Assembly: GCA_030062745.1 (NCBI GenBank)
Contig: CP099849.1
Location: 12,250,144-12,314,143, forward strand
DNA length: 64,000 nucleotides
Source: Capitulum mitella
Taxonomy: Eukaryota; Arthropoda; Thecostraca; Pollicipedomorpha; Pollicipedidae
Reading direction: 5' to 3'
Part shown: piece by piece, positions 21,226 to 48,035 of the stretch
Layout: every line of letters starts with the position of its first letter
How positions within the stretch are numbered: position 1 is the stretch's first letter
Position numbers and translations under genes: made by a program
Notes under the pieces: generated by a model
Databases searched by the model: none
The model's input: the letters and a program-made list of their open reading frames with translations, nothing else
Told to the model about the DNA's origin: nothing

Positions 21226-23204
21226 TTCCAGAGATCTCGAGATGCATTCGTCCAATGTTGATGGGATGAATGCCATTTAATATGTTTCAACGAGATCTCC
21301 AATTCCGGACCCCACAATTCAAAAATTGCGAAAATAGGGCGTGGGGGCAAACAAACTCCAAAATCTCGGGATTTTTGGAAGGTCACTGCGGCCGTGTTTA
21401 CCAACCAATTTTCATGGGAATAACACGGTTCAGCTTGGAATGTCCAAGTCTTTTATATACCGAAAGCTGAAATTTAAAATAGAAAACCATAGGCAGTTCC
21501 AGGGAGGGCAAGAAGGGTGATTTTTGAAATAAGAAATTTCCTTTGTTTTTGTTTGTTTTGGGTGATGTAAACATCAGATGTACAGCTAGCAAGCCACTTT
21601 AAGTTTATATGTAGCGCAGAGGTGGATCCAGGTGAACAAAATTGGTAGGGAACCATAAGCACAATAGTGTGCTCCCCCATTTTTTCAGTACCTGGGTGTG
21701 CGTTCGCCTGAAAATGTGTGTGCATACGCATTGTTTAGGATGTGTATGACTATATAAATGAGTCAGTGATCTTTATTTCTACTCAGAATATCACGATAGT
21801 GAACCGCACAACTTTGCAGGTTCACGCACAGCACATTACCGCTGAAAACGGGGGCTTGGAACCGCCTCTGCGGGACCGATTTTTTTTAAATGTTGACAAA
21901 ACACGTGTGTATCAATTCCATGAAATGCCAGAAAATCTTGTGGCGCTGCGGCAAACAGTGTGGGAGCGACAAGCAAAAAGACACGGGTAGCACAATCTGC
22001 CCCCCCACAGGGTTAAATGAAGTGTTTTTAACCCGTCTCCGGCCGGGCTCAGAATGCCCTTTGCCCGGCCGGCGGGGTAGCGCGGATTTCCGCACCTCCC
22101 AGGATCTCGGCTCCCATATATAGCACGGAAAAAACGAAAACACCGGCGGAAAGGTTTTGTCAAACCGAGACGAAAACATTCAAGAGTTTTGACCTCAGGT
22201 CAATTTTGAGGCCACCAGACGCCATGAAACGTCAAAACACGTCCTTGGAATTAGGTAAATACACAATACCTTGTCCCTGAAAAGCTGAACTTAAGCGATA
22301 TATACTGAACCGTAAGACAATAGCGAGTTCATTGATATCAATTTTGGCCTTTCACAGGGGTCAGGTCACGTCATCGTTCCAAAATGTTCCACTCGTGAAC
22401 GGCTAACATCCTCCGTTGCATCTTACTTATGACCATGTTTTTATAGTTAATTTGTCTTTTCAAGGGTGCTGAAGAGGTACTAAAGCACCTTTTTTTAGTC
22501 TTTTATTTCACAATAATAAAATCCATATCAGACATGTTTTTTTGAGTCCTTCGTCGTTTGGTATTAAAAAAAACGTCAGGGGTATCAGGAATCTTACCTC
22601 CACGCACGCGCACGTACACAAACTAATACACACACATAATTTCAAAACAAAACAAGAAGTTCGCGAGACCGAAACGAACTCTGAACGGAGACCATTATGT
22701 TCAGGGCAGATACTTCGAGAGACATTGTTGATCAAACCCAGTCGATAGATGTCCGCTGTTTGTCGCATTTTGCATGCGTCCGCTCCAGCGCCGGTTGTTC
22801 CCGCTCCGTCGGCGCCGCGGGCAATGAACGGGAATTCGGTGGTTTGAACATTGTGGCTAACACAGTGGTAGAATACCCGCCGCGGCTGTTGTCCCGGCGC
22901 CGCCGACTCTACAACGGCTGGTGAGGGCAGTGGGCAGCTAGCGGAGTTTTTTGGGTAAGCGCTTTTTGTTTCTTCCCTTTGTATATGGAATGCGTTTTGC
23001 AACCACAAAGCTGCATAAAAGACTTAAAACCCGCGTTCGCTTGGTTTTCACTGCATTTAAAAAAGTAACGGGATAACGGAGTAACGGTAACTTCCGTTAC
23101 TTTTTAAGGCAGAGTAACGGAGTAACGAGTAACGGACTGGCTTTTTTGAGTAACGTAGTAACGAGTAACGAAGTTACATTTTTTAGTAACGATGCCCACC
23201 TATG

Positions 23205-23212
23205 GAGAGAGT
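23205..23212. repeat. hAT target-site duplication, right
   Basis: GAGAGAGT, identical to 19553-19560. Confidence 0.9.
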
Positions 23213-23807
23213 GCAGGGAGTTGGCACGAGGAGGACTTGGAACGTTGCTCACACCGCATTTAATAGGTTGACCATTCAAAACCCTGAGCTTAATCATGTG
23301 GTCATCACTTAAGGCTGCCCCAATGCAGCGTGAAAAAAAGCAGTGACGCCGGACAGCTGTGGAAGTGAGGACGTTCTGCTTGTTTTAATGGGCATGTCTT
23401 TCCTTTTCCTGTCCTTCAAAAGTTATGGATATGTCATATCCTAGGGAAGGCACCCATGAATTGTACCTTGGCTGATGTAAGTCCTATATTGGTGCTGCTT
23501 ACAGGCCACAGCCGGAGCTTCAAATCCGAATGCTCTGTTTGAGGTCGCCATGTTTATTGGAAAGCAGCCTAGGGGGAGAGCTGGAACCAGTTGCCGGGGG
23601 AAAGTGGCAATGCGTCCTATCTTTCCCCCACGTATCTTAACTACAGAATCTCGTGCGGAATCGCATCCACGAGGGGAGAAGGCAACATGCACCTCTGACG
23701 TTAGTAGGAGAGATCCAATAAATGTAGCAGCCTGTAGGATACGTGTATGTCATTTGAGAAATGTCCAGAGGCACGAGAACTCTTTGGTTGTGGAGGGGAC
23801 GGAGAGG

Positions 23808-23910
23808 CGAGGAACATTTTGAGTCCATTCTTTCCAGTCAACGCCCATAGGGTCACTCCTAAATTTAAAAAAAAAGTTGGAGGAGGGGCTGAAGCCCAAC
23901 CTGGCCCCAA
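23808..23910 (+). repeat. Dispersed repeat, CAACGCCCATAGGGTCA family, copy 1
   Basis: TTCCAGTCAACGCCCATAGG, then AAATTTAAAAAAAAAGTTGG, followed by G/C-rich sequence; the same order recurs at 59625-59725. Probably the end of an interspersed element. Confidence 0.7.
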
Positions 23911-24009
23911 GGCTCACGCGCCTTCGAAAATGTTTGTATGATGAAGGGACAAGGGAGAAAGTCTGATAGCCTGGCGACCTGCTGATCTAGGCTTTATTCG
24001 TGCCTTGTA

Positions 24010-26450
24010 CCAGGCGCGGATCGGGGGGGGCAACGCCCCCAGGCCTGAGAAGGGACTTCTCAGATCTCAAAAGAGGCCCCGAAGAGGTTCCGTATCAGCC
24101 TCACGGGGTCTCTGTGAAAACGTGACGGATCTATGATGCAGTCAGGGAGGTCTCTGGGAGAGTTAAATGATCCCTGAGATGCACAGAGGGTCCTTGAGGC
24201 TCCCAAAGGGCCCCTGAGACCACAACAAGGTCCCAATACGGCAGATTGCTTCTGAGACCGCCAGAAGCGTCACAGGGTCCCTCAGACGGCCAAGATGAAG
24301 ACTGAGTCCCTAGGGAGGCATGAGGGCCCCAGAAATGGCATAAGGGCCCCAAATGGATTTCACGGACCTGTGTGAAAAGCTGAAGGTTCCTGATCCAGTC
24401 AGGGGTCTCTGGGCGGGTTAACGGGACCCTGAGACAGTAGGATGGTCCCTAAGATAGAGGAACCCCTGAAACTCTTCAAGGGTCCCTGGGACCGCAAGAG
24501 TGGCACTAAGACGGTAAAGGGCCCATGAGACCGCTTGAAGAGATCCAAGCCCATAGAGGGACCCATATCAGCTTGCAGGGGACCCTGCCGGTCTGTAGTG
24601 CCCCCTGCCGGCCTGTAGGGACCCTTGCCGGCATGTAAGACCTCTGCCAGCCTGTAGGGCTCCCGCTGGCCTGTAGAGGCTCCCTGTTGGCCTACAGGGG
24701 GCACCCTGCCAGCCTGCAGGGGTCCCCTGCTGGCCTGCAGGGGCCCCCTGCCGGCCTGTAGGGGGTCTCCTGCCTATCTTTTGGGCCCCTTCCGGTCTGT
24801 AGGAGCCACCTACCGGTCTGTAGGGCTCCCTGTCAACCTGTGGGTCCCTGCCAGCCTTCGGAGGGCCCCCCTGATGTTCTATGGGGCCCTGCCGGCAAGT
24901 AAGGGGCTCCTGCCGGTAGGAAGGGGCCCCTGTTTGCTTGTAGCTGGCCTGTCGGCATGAAAGGGCCCTTGTTGACATGCAGAGACCCTTGCCACCGCTT
25001 GTAGGGCCCTCTTCAGGCCTGTTCAGGCCTGGCTCGCTTATTGCCTGTAGAGGCCCCCTGACGGATAAAGGAGTCCACGATAGTCTGCAGAGGGACCCCC
25101 CGATAGCTGGGGGGGCCCCCAATAAAAAAAATTGTATTTGGCGCAATCATCGGCAATCAGAGAAGAGCCAGCTGGTTGTAAATGATAACATTTAGGAATG
25201 GCCAGCGTCTATTGCCGTAAAATTTTCACTGGCTGTTCTTATTCAGAAGACCCACACATAGGATACAGGCTTCGCCATTGGTCACGCACCCCACGCACGA
25301 AATTTCGGTCCGGCTGTACCCCTCTGCGAGCCTCTTGTGAAATGTTATATTAATATTTTTTCCAAGGGGCGCACATGAAGTGAGGGGGCTCACCGCTGGG
25401 CGAGGACCTCCGAAAGTTTTGGCCGGCTGCGCCCCTGCCCCCGAGTGTGTTAGGTGGTCTTCTGGCACAGAAAAGGTCCCCCTGATACTGCCAGTGCAGT
25501 CCCCGAAGCGTCAACAAAGGCCCCTGATACGGCTAGAGGTGTCTTAAGACTGCCAGATATTCCCCATATAACAGAGGCAGACCCCTGATACAGCCATGGG
25601 GACTACCGGAGACGATCAGAGGGCCCATGACACTGCACAGGGACCCAAAAATCGCCCATAGGACTTTTGCTGCTGCCAGAGGGGCCCCTGGAGTGGCAAA
25701 AATGCTCCCCAGGGGTGACAGGAGGGGCATGTAAGACCACTGGGGCCCCACTGAGACAACCAGAAGGGCTCCTGAAACAACTAAGCCTTGAGACATCCAG
25801 ACAGCTCCTGAAACGGCCAAACGACCTAGAGCATAGCCAGAGGCACTTCTGTTGCAGCAGAGAGAGATATTTATAGACAGCCCGTGTTACTGCTTGAGAG
25901 GCCTCTCAGACAGCAAACATTCCCCACGGATGACAGGAGAGAACTGGAGATGGCGTAAGTGTCCCTAAAGCTGCCATTGGCTCCATGACACCACCCGACG
26001 TGTCCCTGAAATTGCCAAGGGAATATCTGAAGCATCCCGAGGGACATGTGAATCTGCAAAAGGAATCTGAGACTACTAGATGGCCCAGACATGGCAGATG
26101 GCCCAAGATCACCAAAAAGCTAGCAAAAGTCTCCAAAAGCTACAAGGGAGCAGAGGGGCTCCTACATCAGATACAGATGCAACATTTCAAGTACAAGGAG
26201 GGATTCAAGCACCTAAAATCCTGCCATTGTTGCCATTATTTGGGCACTTTGCAGGCGAACAAAATAAAGAATTCAAATGAGGTGATGTTTGCATTTTTTC
26301 GGTTTATATGCAAAGAAACAAAATTAAATGAAACATTTCAACCTGAACATGAGCAGACCAACATTTTTTTCATATCTCAACAGCAAAAAAATAGGAGGTC
26401 CTGACTGAGAGGGGGGCCCCACACTAACCACTGGTGAAATCCTGGATCCG
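24010..26450. repeat. Degenerate GGGCCCCTGAGAC-type array, copy 1
   Basis: About 2.4 kb made of loosely periodic units (roughly 20-30 bp) of the form GGGCCCCTGAGACNGCCAGA, including a CCTGCCGGCCTGTAGGG sub-array at about 24580-25010. Ends resemble inverted copies: GGCGCGGATC at 24011 and CTGGATCCGCTCC near 26440. A unique insertion of about 320 bp (25116-25440) breaks it. Long minus-strand open frames here are repeat artefacts. A related copy lies at 30185-31080. Confidence 0.8.
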
Positions 26451-26665
26451 CTCCAGCCTCATACAGCATTCATTTTAAGAGCACTTCATGCACCAGTACC
26501 ACTAGTGCCATTCAGCTTCACTGATGTTTTTTCTGAAGGCAACAATAAGACTTTCAGTTTTGTTTGCGGACTTTGATCTCCACCAAGTCCAACCTGCTGA
26601 GCTTAGCCACATGCAGACTGGATAAGTAGGAGCAGACAGGACCTGAGATAGTAAGCTAATATATA

Positions 26666-26669
<4 letters not shown>

Positions 26670-26725
<56 letters not shown>
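26670..26725. repeat. (TA)n microsatellite
   Basis: About 28 uninterrupted TA units. Confidence 0.97.
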
Positions 26726-26727
<2 letters not shown>

Positions 26728-27896
26728 AACCATGATACTACAACACTGAGATAGTAAGCAGGCAAGGGTGTAATTTTCTGAAATCCTTTGTAGGTGCATT
26801 CAGGTGCCAGAAACCTTGTAATGGAGGAGTCCCTGGCAGCCCTAACCTGGAACCCCCTGGAAACCAGCAACTCCCTGGATTTTGGTGACATACATTCATA
26901 TACCCCAAATTTGGGATTTTTTCATTGCTGAGGGGGAGAAATGCAATATTTGACAACATAAAGGTGGTTGATGCCCTTAAGGTGCACTGGTGGGTGACTT
27001 TCTGTGCTGTTTTTAGCCATGCATGGTGGATGCCCACATGTACATGCATACTTGCTTTCCATAAACACATGTAAAGGCATGGTCCCATTTTGCATTGTAA
27101 AGGTGTCTAAGTTTTGCTTTTGGGGTTCATAAATTGTTTTTTGGCTTTTGGGCAAACAGGCCATGTTTATGGGTGCACAAATCTGTTACCAAAAAAACAT
27201 ACCAAACTGCTACCCTGCTAACCAAACTGCTAACCTTGCAGGAGACATGAAGTTTGGTGTTCAACTCTTCCTACTCTCACCTAATCACAAGCACTTTAGA
27301 ACTGTCATGTTACAACCTTTCCTGAGAATAGCTCTTGCACATTTCACTTGGGCTGTTTAGATCATATTCCATTGCTCAGACCTTGAATAAAACAGGCACC
27401 TTGTTTGCATTCTATGAAAAAATGAATTTTCCTCTCTTATGTAACCAGAGTCAAGTCTGAATAAAAAAGCCATTGGGGCTAGTCTAACAGCAGCTGACAC
27501 CCTTAAATGAGGCAAGCTGAGGGTACTACTAAATAGTACCAACTTATGTTTCCTTGGATTCAAATGCTTCATCTGGAGGACCTCTTGTTATGGACTCATA
27601 GGTCAATTTTACTGCTTAGTGACCTCAGTCCAGATGATCATTGGTTTATATCTGCCAAAGGAGGTTCTTGACTTCTGGAGCAGAAACCTAACTGATCAGA
27701 ATTGGCTAGTAATTTCAGATTAGGATTCATTGCCCAACCAAATATTATAGTTCTGTGACTGATGTGACTTTGGTTGCTAATTAAGCACACCATCCACAGC
27801 AGACATTATAAGCCTCTGGGCCTACCAACCCATTCAAGATGCCCACTCCACTGAAAGAGCCCACTCCAGAATCCCATGTTAAACACCTAACATATC

Positions 27897-27977
27897 AAGG
27901 GGTCCCATCACCACATGCACATGAACCTCCACCACCAGGTGGTGGAGGTTCATGTGCATGTGGTGATGGGACCCCTT
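27897..27977. repeat. Perfect 81-bp palindrome (40-bp arms, 1-nt centre)
   Basis: AAGGGGTCCCATCACCACAT begins the left arm and its exact complement ends the right arm; the centre is a single A in CACCACCAGGTGGTG. Arms extend with mismatches to about 27887 and 27987 (CTAACAT on both sides). Confidence 0.95.
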
Positions 27978-28378
27978 CAGATGTTAGTACAGACAACAGG
28001 GTGATACATCACTTTTTCACCTTTTCACATGCCACTTTTGCTGGACATATAGAAGAGCTTGTAAACTTTCCTGTGAAAGCAAGAAATGGTGACAATACTG
28101 GTATGGTTTCTCAAGGAAATGGAGTTATATTTCACTGTAAGCAAATGCAACCAGAATAGGTAGCACCATCTTGTTTACCCTGCCTTTGCACCAAGGTTAG
28201 AGGTGGCAGTCTGATAAATGGATGTTCATGGGGCATAATGTTGCCCCTCACCACAGGTGGGTATAGGATACTAGAGGCCACAGGCCAATACAGGGTGCAG
28301 TCAGACTTGGCTCCATCCAACAAAGGTTAGGCTGTGTGACTAAATAGGTTGGTTTAGGTTATGTCAGATTAGAATGGG

Positions 28379-28402
28379 TTAGGTTAGGTTAGGTTAGGTT
28401 AG
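28379..28402. repeat. Interstitial TTAGG tract
   Basis: Nearly five TTAGG units, the arthropod telomere repeat. A shorter three-unit tract lies near 20962-20978. Confidence 0.85.
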
Positions 28403-28916
28403 TCATCTTGCTTATTTTTCCTTAAGTCAGGTTACACTGATGATGTCATTAGGCCCCAAATACCTTCACCTTGGGAATTTCCCTTCCTGACTTTGTTATT
28501 GTGGAATCGCAGCAGAAATCAGACAAGTGGTGTGGCAGTTAGCAACAAATGGAGTGATGATATTATCTGGTAATTTTTCCACTTTTCCCACCTTGGAATG
28601 ATGTTGTGCAGGAACTAAATGAGAAATATTTGCTTTAAAAACCATCCATTGTATGATCTTTAATGCCATTTATGCTGGTTTTCACCACTTGGTGAACATG
28701 TGACATACGGTTGACAGCTGCACCTGAATACACCAATGGTCCAGTTAAAAAAGCAAACTACATAAAAGTTGGATAGTTGGTTTGGCCACGGCACACAGAC
28801 ACCTGGACCCATGCGTACAGAGCCCACAACCTTTCGACTGTGAGTCCCAAAATACCTTTATGTCTTGCCTATTTTCTCCTTGACCCACTGAGCTCACGAG
28901 GACAAAAAGACATTGG

Positions 28917-29405
28917 TCTATTTGTTTGCCTGTTTGCTTGTGAGAACACAGAGCCTCCTGGGCTCAGATGTTCCAGTCTTGAATCATGTCTTGCGATTCG
29001 TCTAGCAGGTCAGTCAATTAAAAAAATACTGTGTTAGTGGGGACTGTTTGTTTGTTTGTTCGTGAGTTAGGACACAGCCTCTTGGGCTCAGGTGCCCAAA
29101 ACCTTGGACCAAGTCTTGTGTCTCGTCGGACGTCACTCAGTCGTATGGGAGGACTGTTTGTTTGTTTGTTGTGGGTTAGGACGCACAGCCTCTTGGGCTC
29201 AAGCGTCCGTGTCTTCAGTTAAGTCTTGTGTCCCGTCGGGCGTCAGTCAGTCGTCGTCAGATACCCTGGGAGGACTGTTTGTTTGTTTGTTTGTTTGTTT
29301 GTGAGTTAGGACACACAGCCTCTTGGGCCAAGGTGTCCAAAGTCTAGGGTCAAGTCCTGCATGTCATCGGGCGTCAGTCAGTCGTCTGCCCTGGCAGGAC
29401 AGTTT
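28917..29405. repeat. Tandem repeat of 110-125 bp with GTTTG blocks
   Basis: Four units, each with GTTTGTTTGTTTGT, then GAGTTAGGACACACAGCCTC and TTGGGCTCA, then AAGTCTTGTGTC and GGGCGTCAGTCAGTCGT. Unit starts (ACTGTTTG) lie at 29043, 29153 and 29274; the first unit is diverged. Confidence 0.9.
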
Positions 29406-29859
29406 CTGTGTTCTGTTTTTTTTTGTCTGGGCTGCGTCATAGTTGTATGCTTAAATACCTGATTGCGGGAAGCAGATACTTTTTAAATGTGGGCGATCTA
29501 ATATTAAGATATTACGAAAAATGCTGCTAGTCGATGACCACATAGCGAAATTGTCTTTAAAAAACTTAAGTAGAATAACTACCATGGTCTTCTTCGTGTT
29601 CATCATAAAATCGCATTTGTCACCTCGATGCCTGCGCGCGCAGACTTGGCCCACAGCCGACGATCCAGCGGCACCAGTACCATCCTCTCCCCTTCGAACG
29701 TAGCCGGGCTAGCCGCGGCTGCGCTGTATCGCGCATCGTCGGTGTCGTTGACCTGCAGTGAGGAGGTGCCTGCCAGCTTCAGTGAAGCGGGTATTAGCTC
29801 CGGGTATTAAGGGACCTCTTTATTTGCATGCTTCCTTTCGTTGCGTGAGCGTGCGGAAG

Positions 29860-29979
29860 GACAAGTGAAGTTGTGCGACAGGAACTCATCAGAGGTCCTG
29901 AGGTTCGGCATCGATTTATTGCGCTCAGTCTTTCGCGGTTCCGTCGACGTCGTTGCGTATCGTATTCCGAGCTGCGACC
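29860..29979 (+). promoter_or_regulatory. Probable ALDH4A1 promoter/5' UTR
   Basis: The sequence becomes GC/CpG-rich from about 29620. A TCAGT initiator-like element occurs at 29925-29929, 51 bp before the start codon. No TATA box is seen. Inferred from position. Confidence 0.35.
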
Positions 29980-45816
<15,837 letters not shown>

Positions 45817-47792
45817 GGCGACGGCCGTCGCCGGCGGTGCGCCGAGAGTGACCGGACGACGCTCCGGCTGCCGCTGCGGAACTGAGGCCGACAGGTCGAG
45901 CCCCGGCCGGTGCCCAGGCTGACCGTGTCGCAGGTCCCAGCACAGCAGCCCGGCAGGGTCCGGTCGGGAGATCGTGTTCCGGTGGGGCTCGTCAGAGGCT
46001 TTGTCCGTTGGGCGAGATTGGGGTAGGATCAGCGTCGGTTTGCATGTGCCATCTTGGCCTCGTGAGCAAGATCAGACGGTGAAATGCAGGCCAGCGTGTC
46101 TTTTTTAGACTGGCTTTTCAACCACCTAGGATGGACCTTTTTGGTTCATGACCCGCAGGCCATGGGCCCGGACTAATGACGTAATGCATAACTAGTGGTG
46201 CCAATGTGGAGTTGCAGGTCCGGATATTTCGGGCACAATGTATCCAAGACGTAGCGTGTAAAACTGGTGAGACGGTCGAGGTTTTTGCTATTGATGTGCT
46301 TCAGATCCTGAACGCTATTGCTCATTAGCGGTGTGCAATTTTCCTCTGGGTATTTTCTCGGAGTCTGTTACCCATGTTTATCGGTATTTGGGCGGCAGGT
46401 TCGCGGAAAAGGAAAACTGGCCAGTTTTGGGTGTCGACGTTACATTGAGCTGCAGCAAGCCCTTGATGACTGAAACGCGTCCTGGAAAGCCAGTGTTTGC
46501 CACTATCCGTCGATGTGCGTTTCCACTGGCTCTTGAGATGAGCCTAACAGTGTTGATATGCTGGCGGTGCGGCGGTCGGACAGTGCTGTCTGTTGCGGCG
46601 CCGACTGCCGTCGGGCCCGGAGACCCGCCGCTGGTGCGGCCGATCGCCGGTCCGTGTTGCCGGCACCAGTCATTCCCGATGGCTCGTCTTTCACGGGGCG
46701 GCGTGGGTCCCGTCTCCGGCGTGGTCCCCTCTGTCACCACTGCGGCGGCCACGAGCTGTGCTCGGCGACCGCGAGGCGCGCCGGCCGGACGGCGAAATAC
46801 ACGGCTCAGTCCGCGGCCCGCGCTCTCTACGGTGCCGCTCTATCGAGGCCAGATGGATGGAGTTTGTGGGAAACGCTGAATTTCCGCGTTGCGTGTCTGA
46901 CGTGTTCCCCGTACGAAAAATGACTCTCATGTACTGTTCTCCACGAAAGTAGTGGTAGGTATTAGGCTCCTTGACAATATGGAGCGTATTTCTCGAACCG
47001 TAGGTAATATATCGTCGCAAGAACACAGCATGGTATGTAACAATGCTTTGCATCATGCTATACAGATGCGCTCATCTGCCTTGTCTTAGTATCGTTAAAA
47101 TTTCCAGAATAATGTTTTTTGCTTCATTCGCCATAGCTTTCAGCGCCTCCTGCTGGGTGCGTCTCTGCCATTTATGACCCTTTGCTGACAGGTGACCGGT
47201 TGTGTCGGGGGCATGTTTAGAGGCTGCCTTTTGTAGTAGATCGGACAGCTAGTAACACGCCGACCAATGAACAGATGTTTCGTGCGCCGTGAGAGGGAGG
47301 AGAGGACCAGCTTCCCATTCATTGGCCTAGTGGCTATATTCCGAGCAACCTGACCAACACAACTGCGCCCTGCGCAACGTTCCTGGTTGGCCGAGTGGTA
47401 CTATCGTTTGAACTGAAATAGGTGAAGCGGAATCGCGAGTTCGCGTCACTGGATACTCGTTTTGTTCCTTTCTTCTCTATTCTCATTTGTGAACACATGG
47501 GTTGCATAGGAACATTGGCATGTAGACTTTGTCGGGCACACATGCGTTGAATAACGTGATGCCATCACATTATGCAGTATCGGATATCAAACGACTGGAA
47601 ATAACCCATCAGCTACAAATAGTGATGTCAGCCTTGGGGAAGGCATAAAATCCGTCCTTATCTAAACAGGCAGTGAACGATATATTCGATTAAGATGTCG
47701 TGAAACGGCATTTAGGCTCCTCCGGGGAAGACCGAACTCTAATTCCTAACAGGCGGTAAAACATGAGGCCGGAGGCAGGACTGGATTCGGGC
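45817..47792. other. ALDH4A1 3' flank, intergenic
   Basis: Presumed 3' UTR then intergenic DNA. A GC-rich segment at 46550-46860 is open in several frames but shows no motif or splice pattern I can support. Confidence 0.4.
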
Positions 47793-48035
47793 ATGTAGCC
47801 AGAATTTTCCTCGCGGGGGTCAAATGCCAAATTTTGTCATATGCCATCGGCATGGGACGAAATTTACAGGAAAAGGCAGCAATTTATGTAATTTACTTCA
47901 TAGTTAGCGCACAGGAAAACGTAATGTTTGCTTTTGCAACATATATATGATCACTATTCCGTATTCGTGCGATATTGCCATACATCTAGTGAGGACCGCT
48001 TGGCTCAGGGGGAGGGGGGCATGGCCCCCTTTAAC
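47793..48035 (+). repeat. Dispersed element end, copy 1
   Basis: GTAGCCAGAATTTTCC, then GCTTTTGCAACATATATATG, ATCACTATTCCGTATTCG and GCTTGGCTCAGGGGG. An inverted homologous copy lies at 54712-54972. Confidence 0.85.

Larger units (their letters stand above)
19561..23204. mobile_element. hAT-superfamily DNA transposon, full-length but decayed
   Basis: Terminal inverted repeats CATAGGTGGGCA (19561) and TGCCCACCTATG (ending 23204) are flanked on both sides by the identical 8-bp duplication GAGAGAGT (19553-19560 and 23205-23212). Eight-bp duplications and ends starting CA are diagnostic of hAT. Subterminal regions (19577-19745 and 23063-23190) are crowded with GTAACGGAGTAACG motifs in both orientations, as in many hAT ends. 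The element is 3644 bp, keeps a BED-finger exon and has lost an intact transposase. Confidence 0.92.
26726..28916. other. Intergenic stretch with a palindrome and a TTAGG tract
   Basis: Apart from the two features listed separately (27897-27977, 28379-28402) nothing could be recognised. Confidence 0.4.

Noticed and set aside
24399..25146. Minus-strand open frames rich in Gln/Gly/Arg
   Set aside because: Translation of the degenerate CCTGCCGGCCTGTAGGG sub-array; not conserved protein-like sequence.
26502..26891. Minus-strand frame with YIYIYI run
   Set aside because: Translation of the (TA)n microsatellite.
46331..46952. Three overlapping GC-rich frames downstream of ALDH4A1
   Set aside because: No motif, no coherent splice pattern, low-complexity Arg/Ala/Pro composition.
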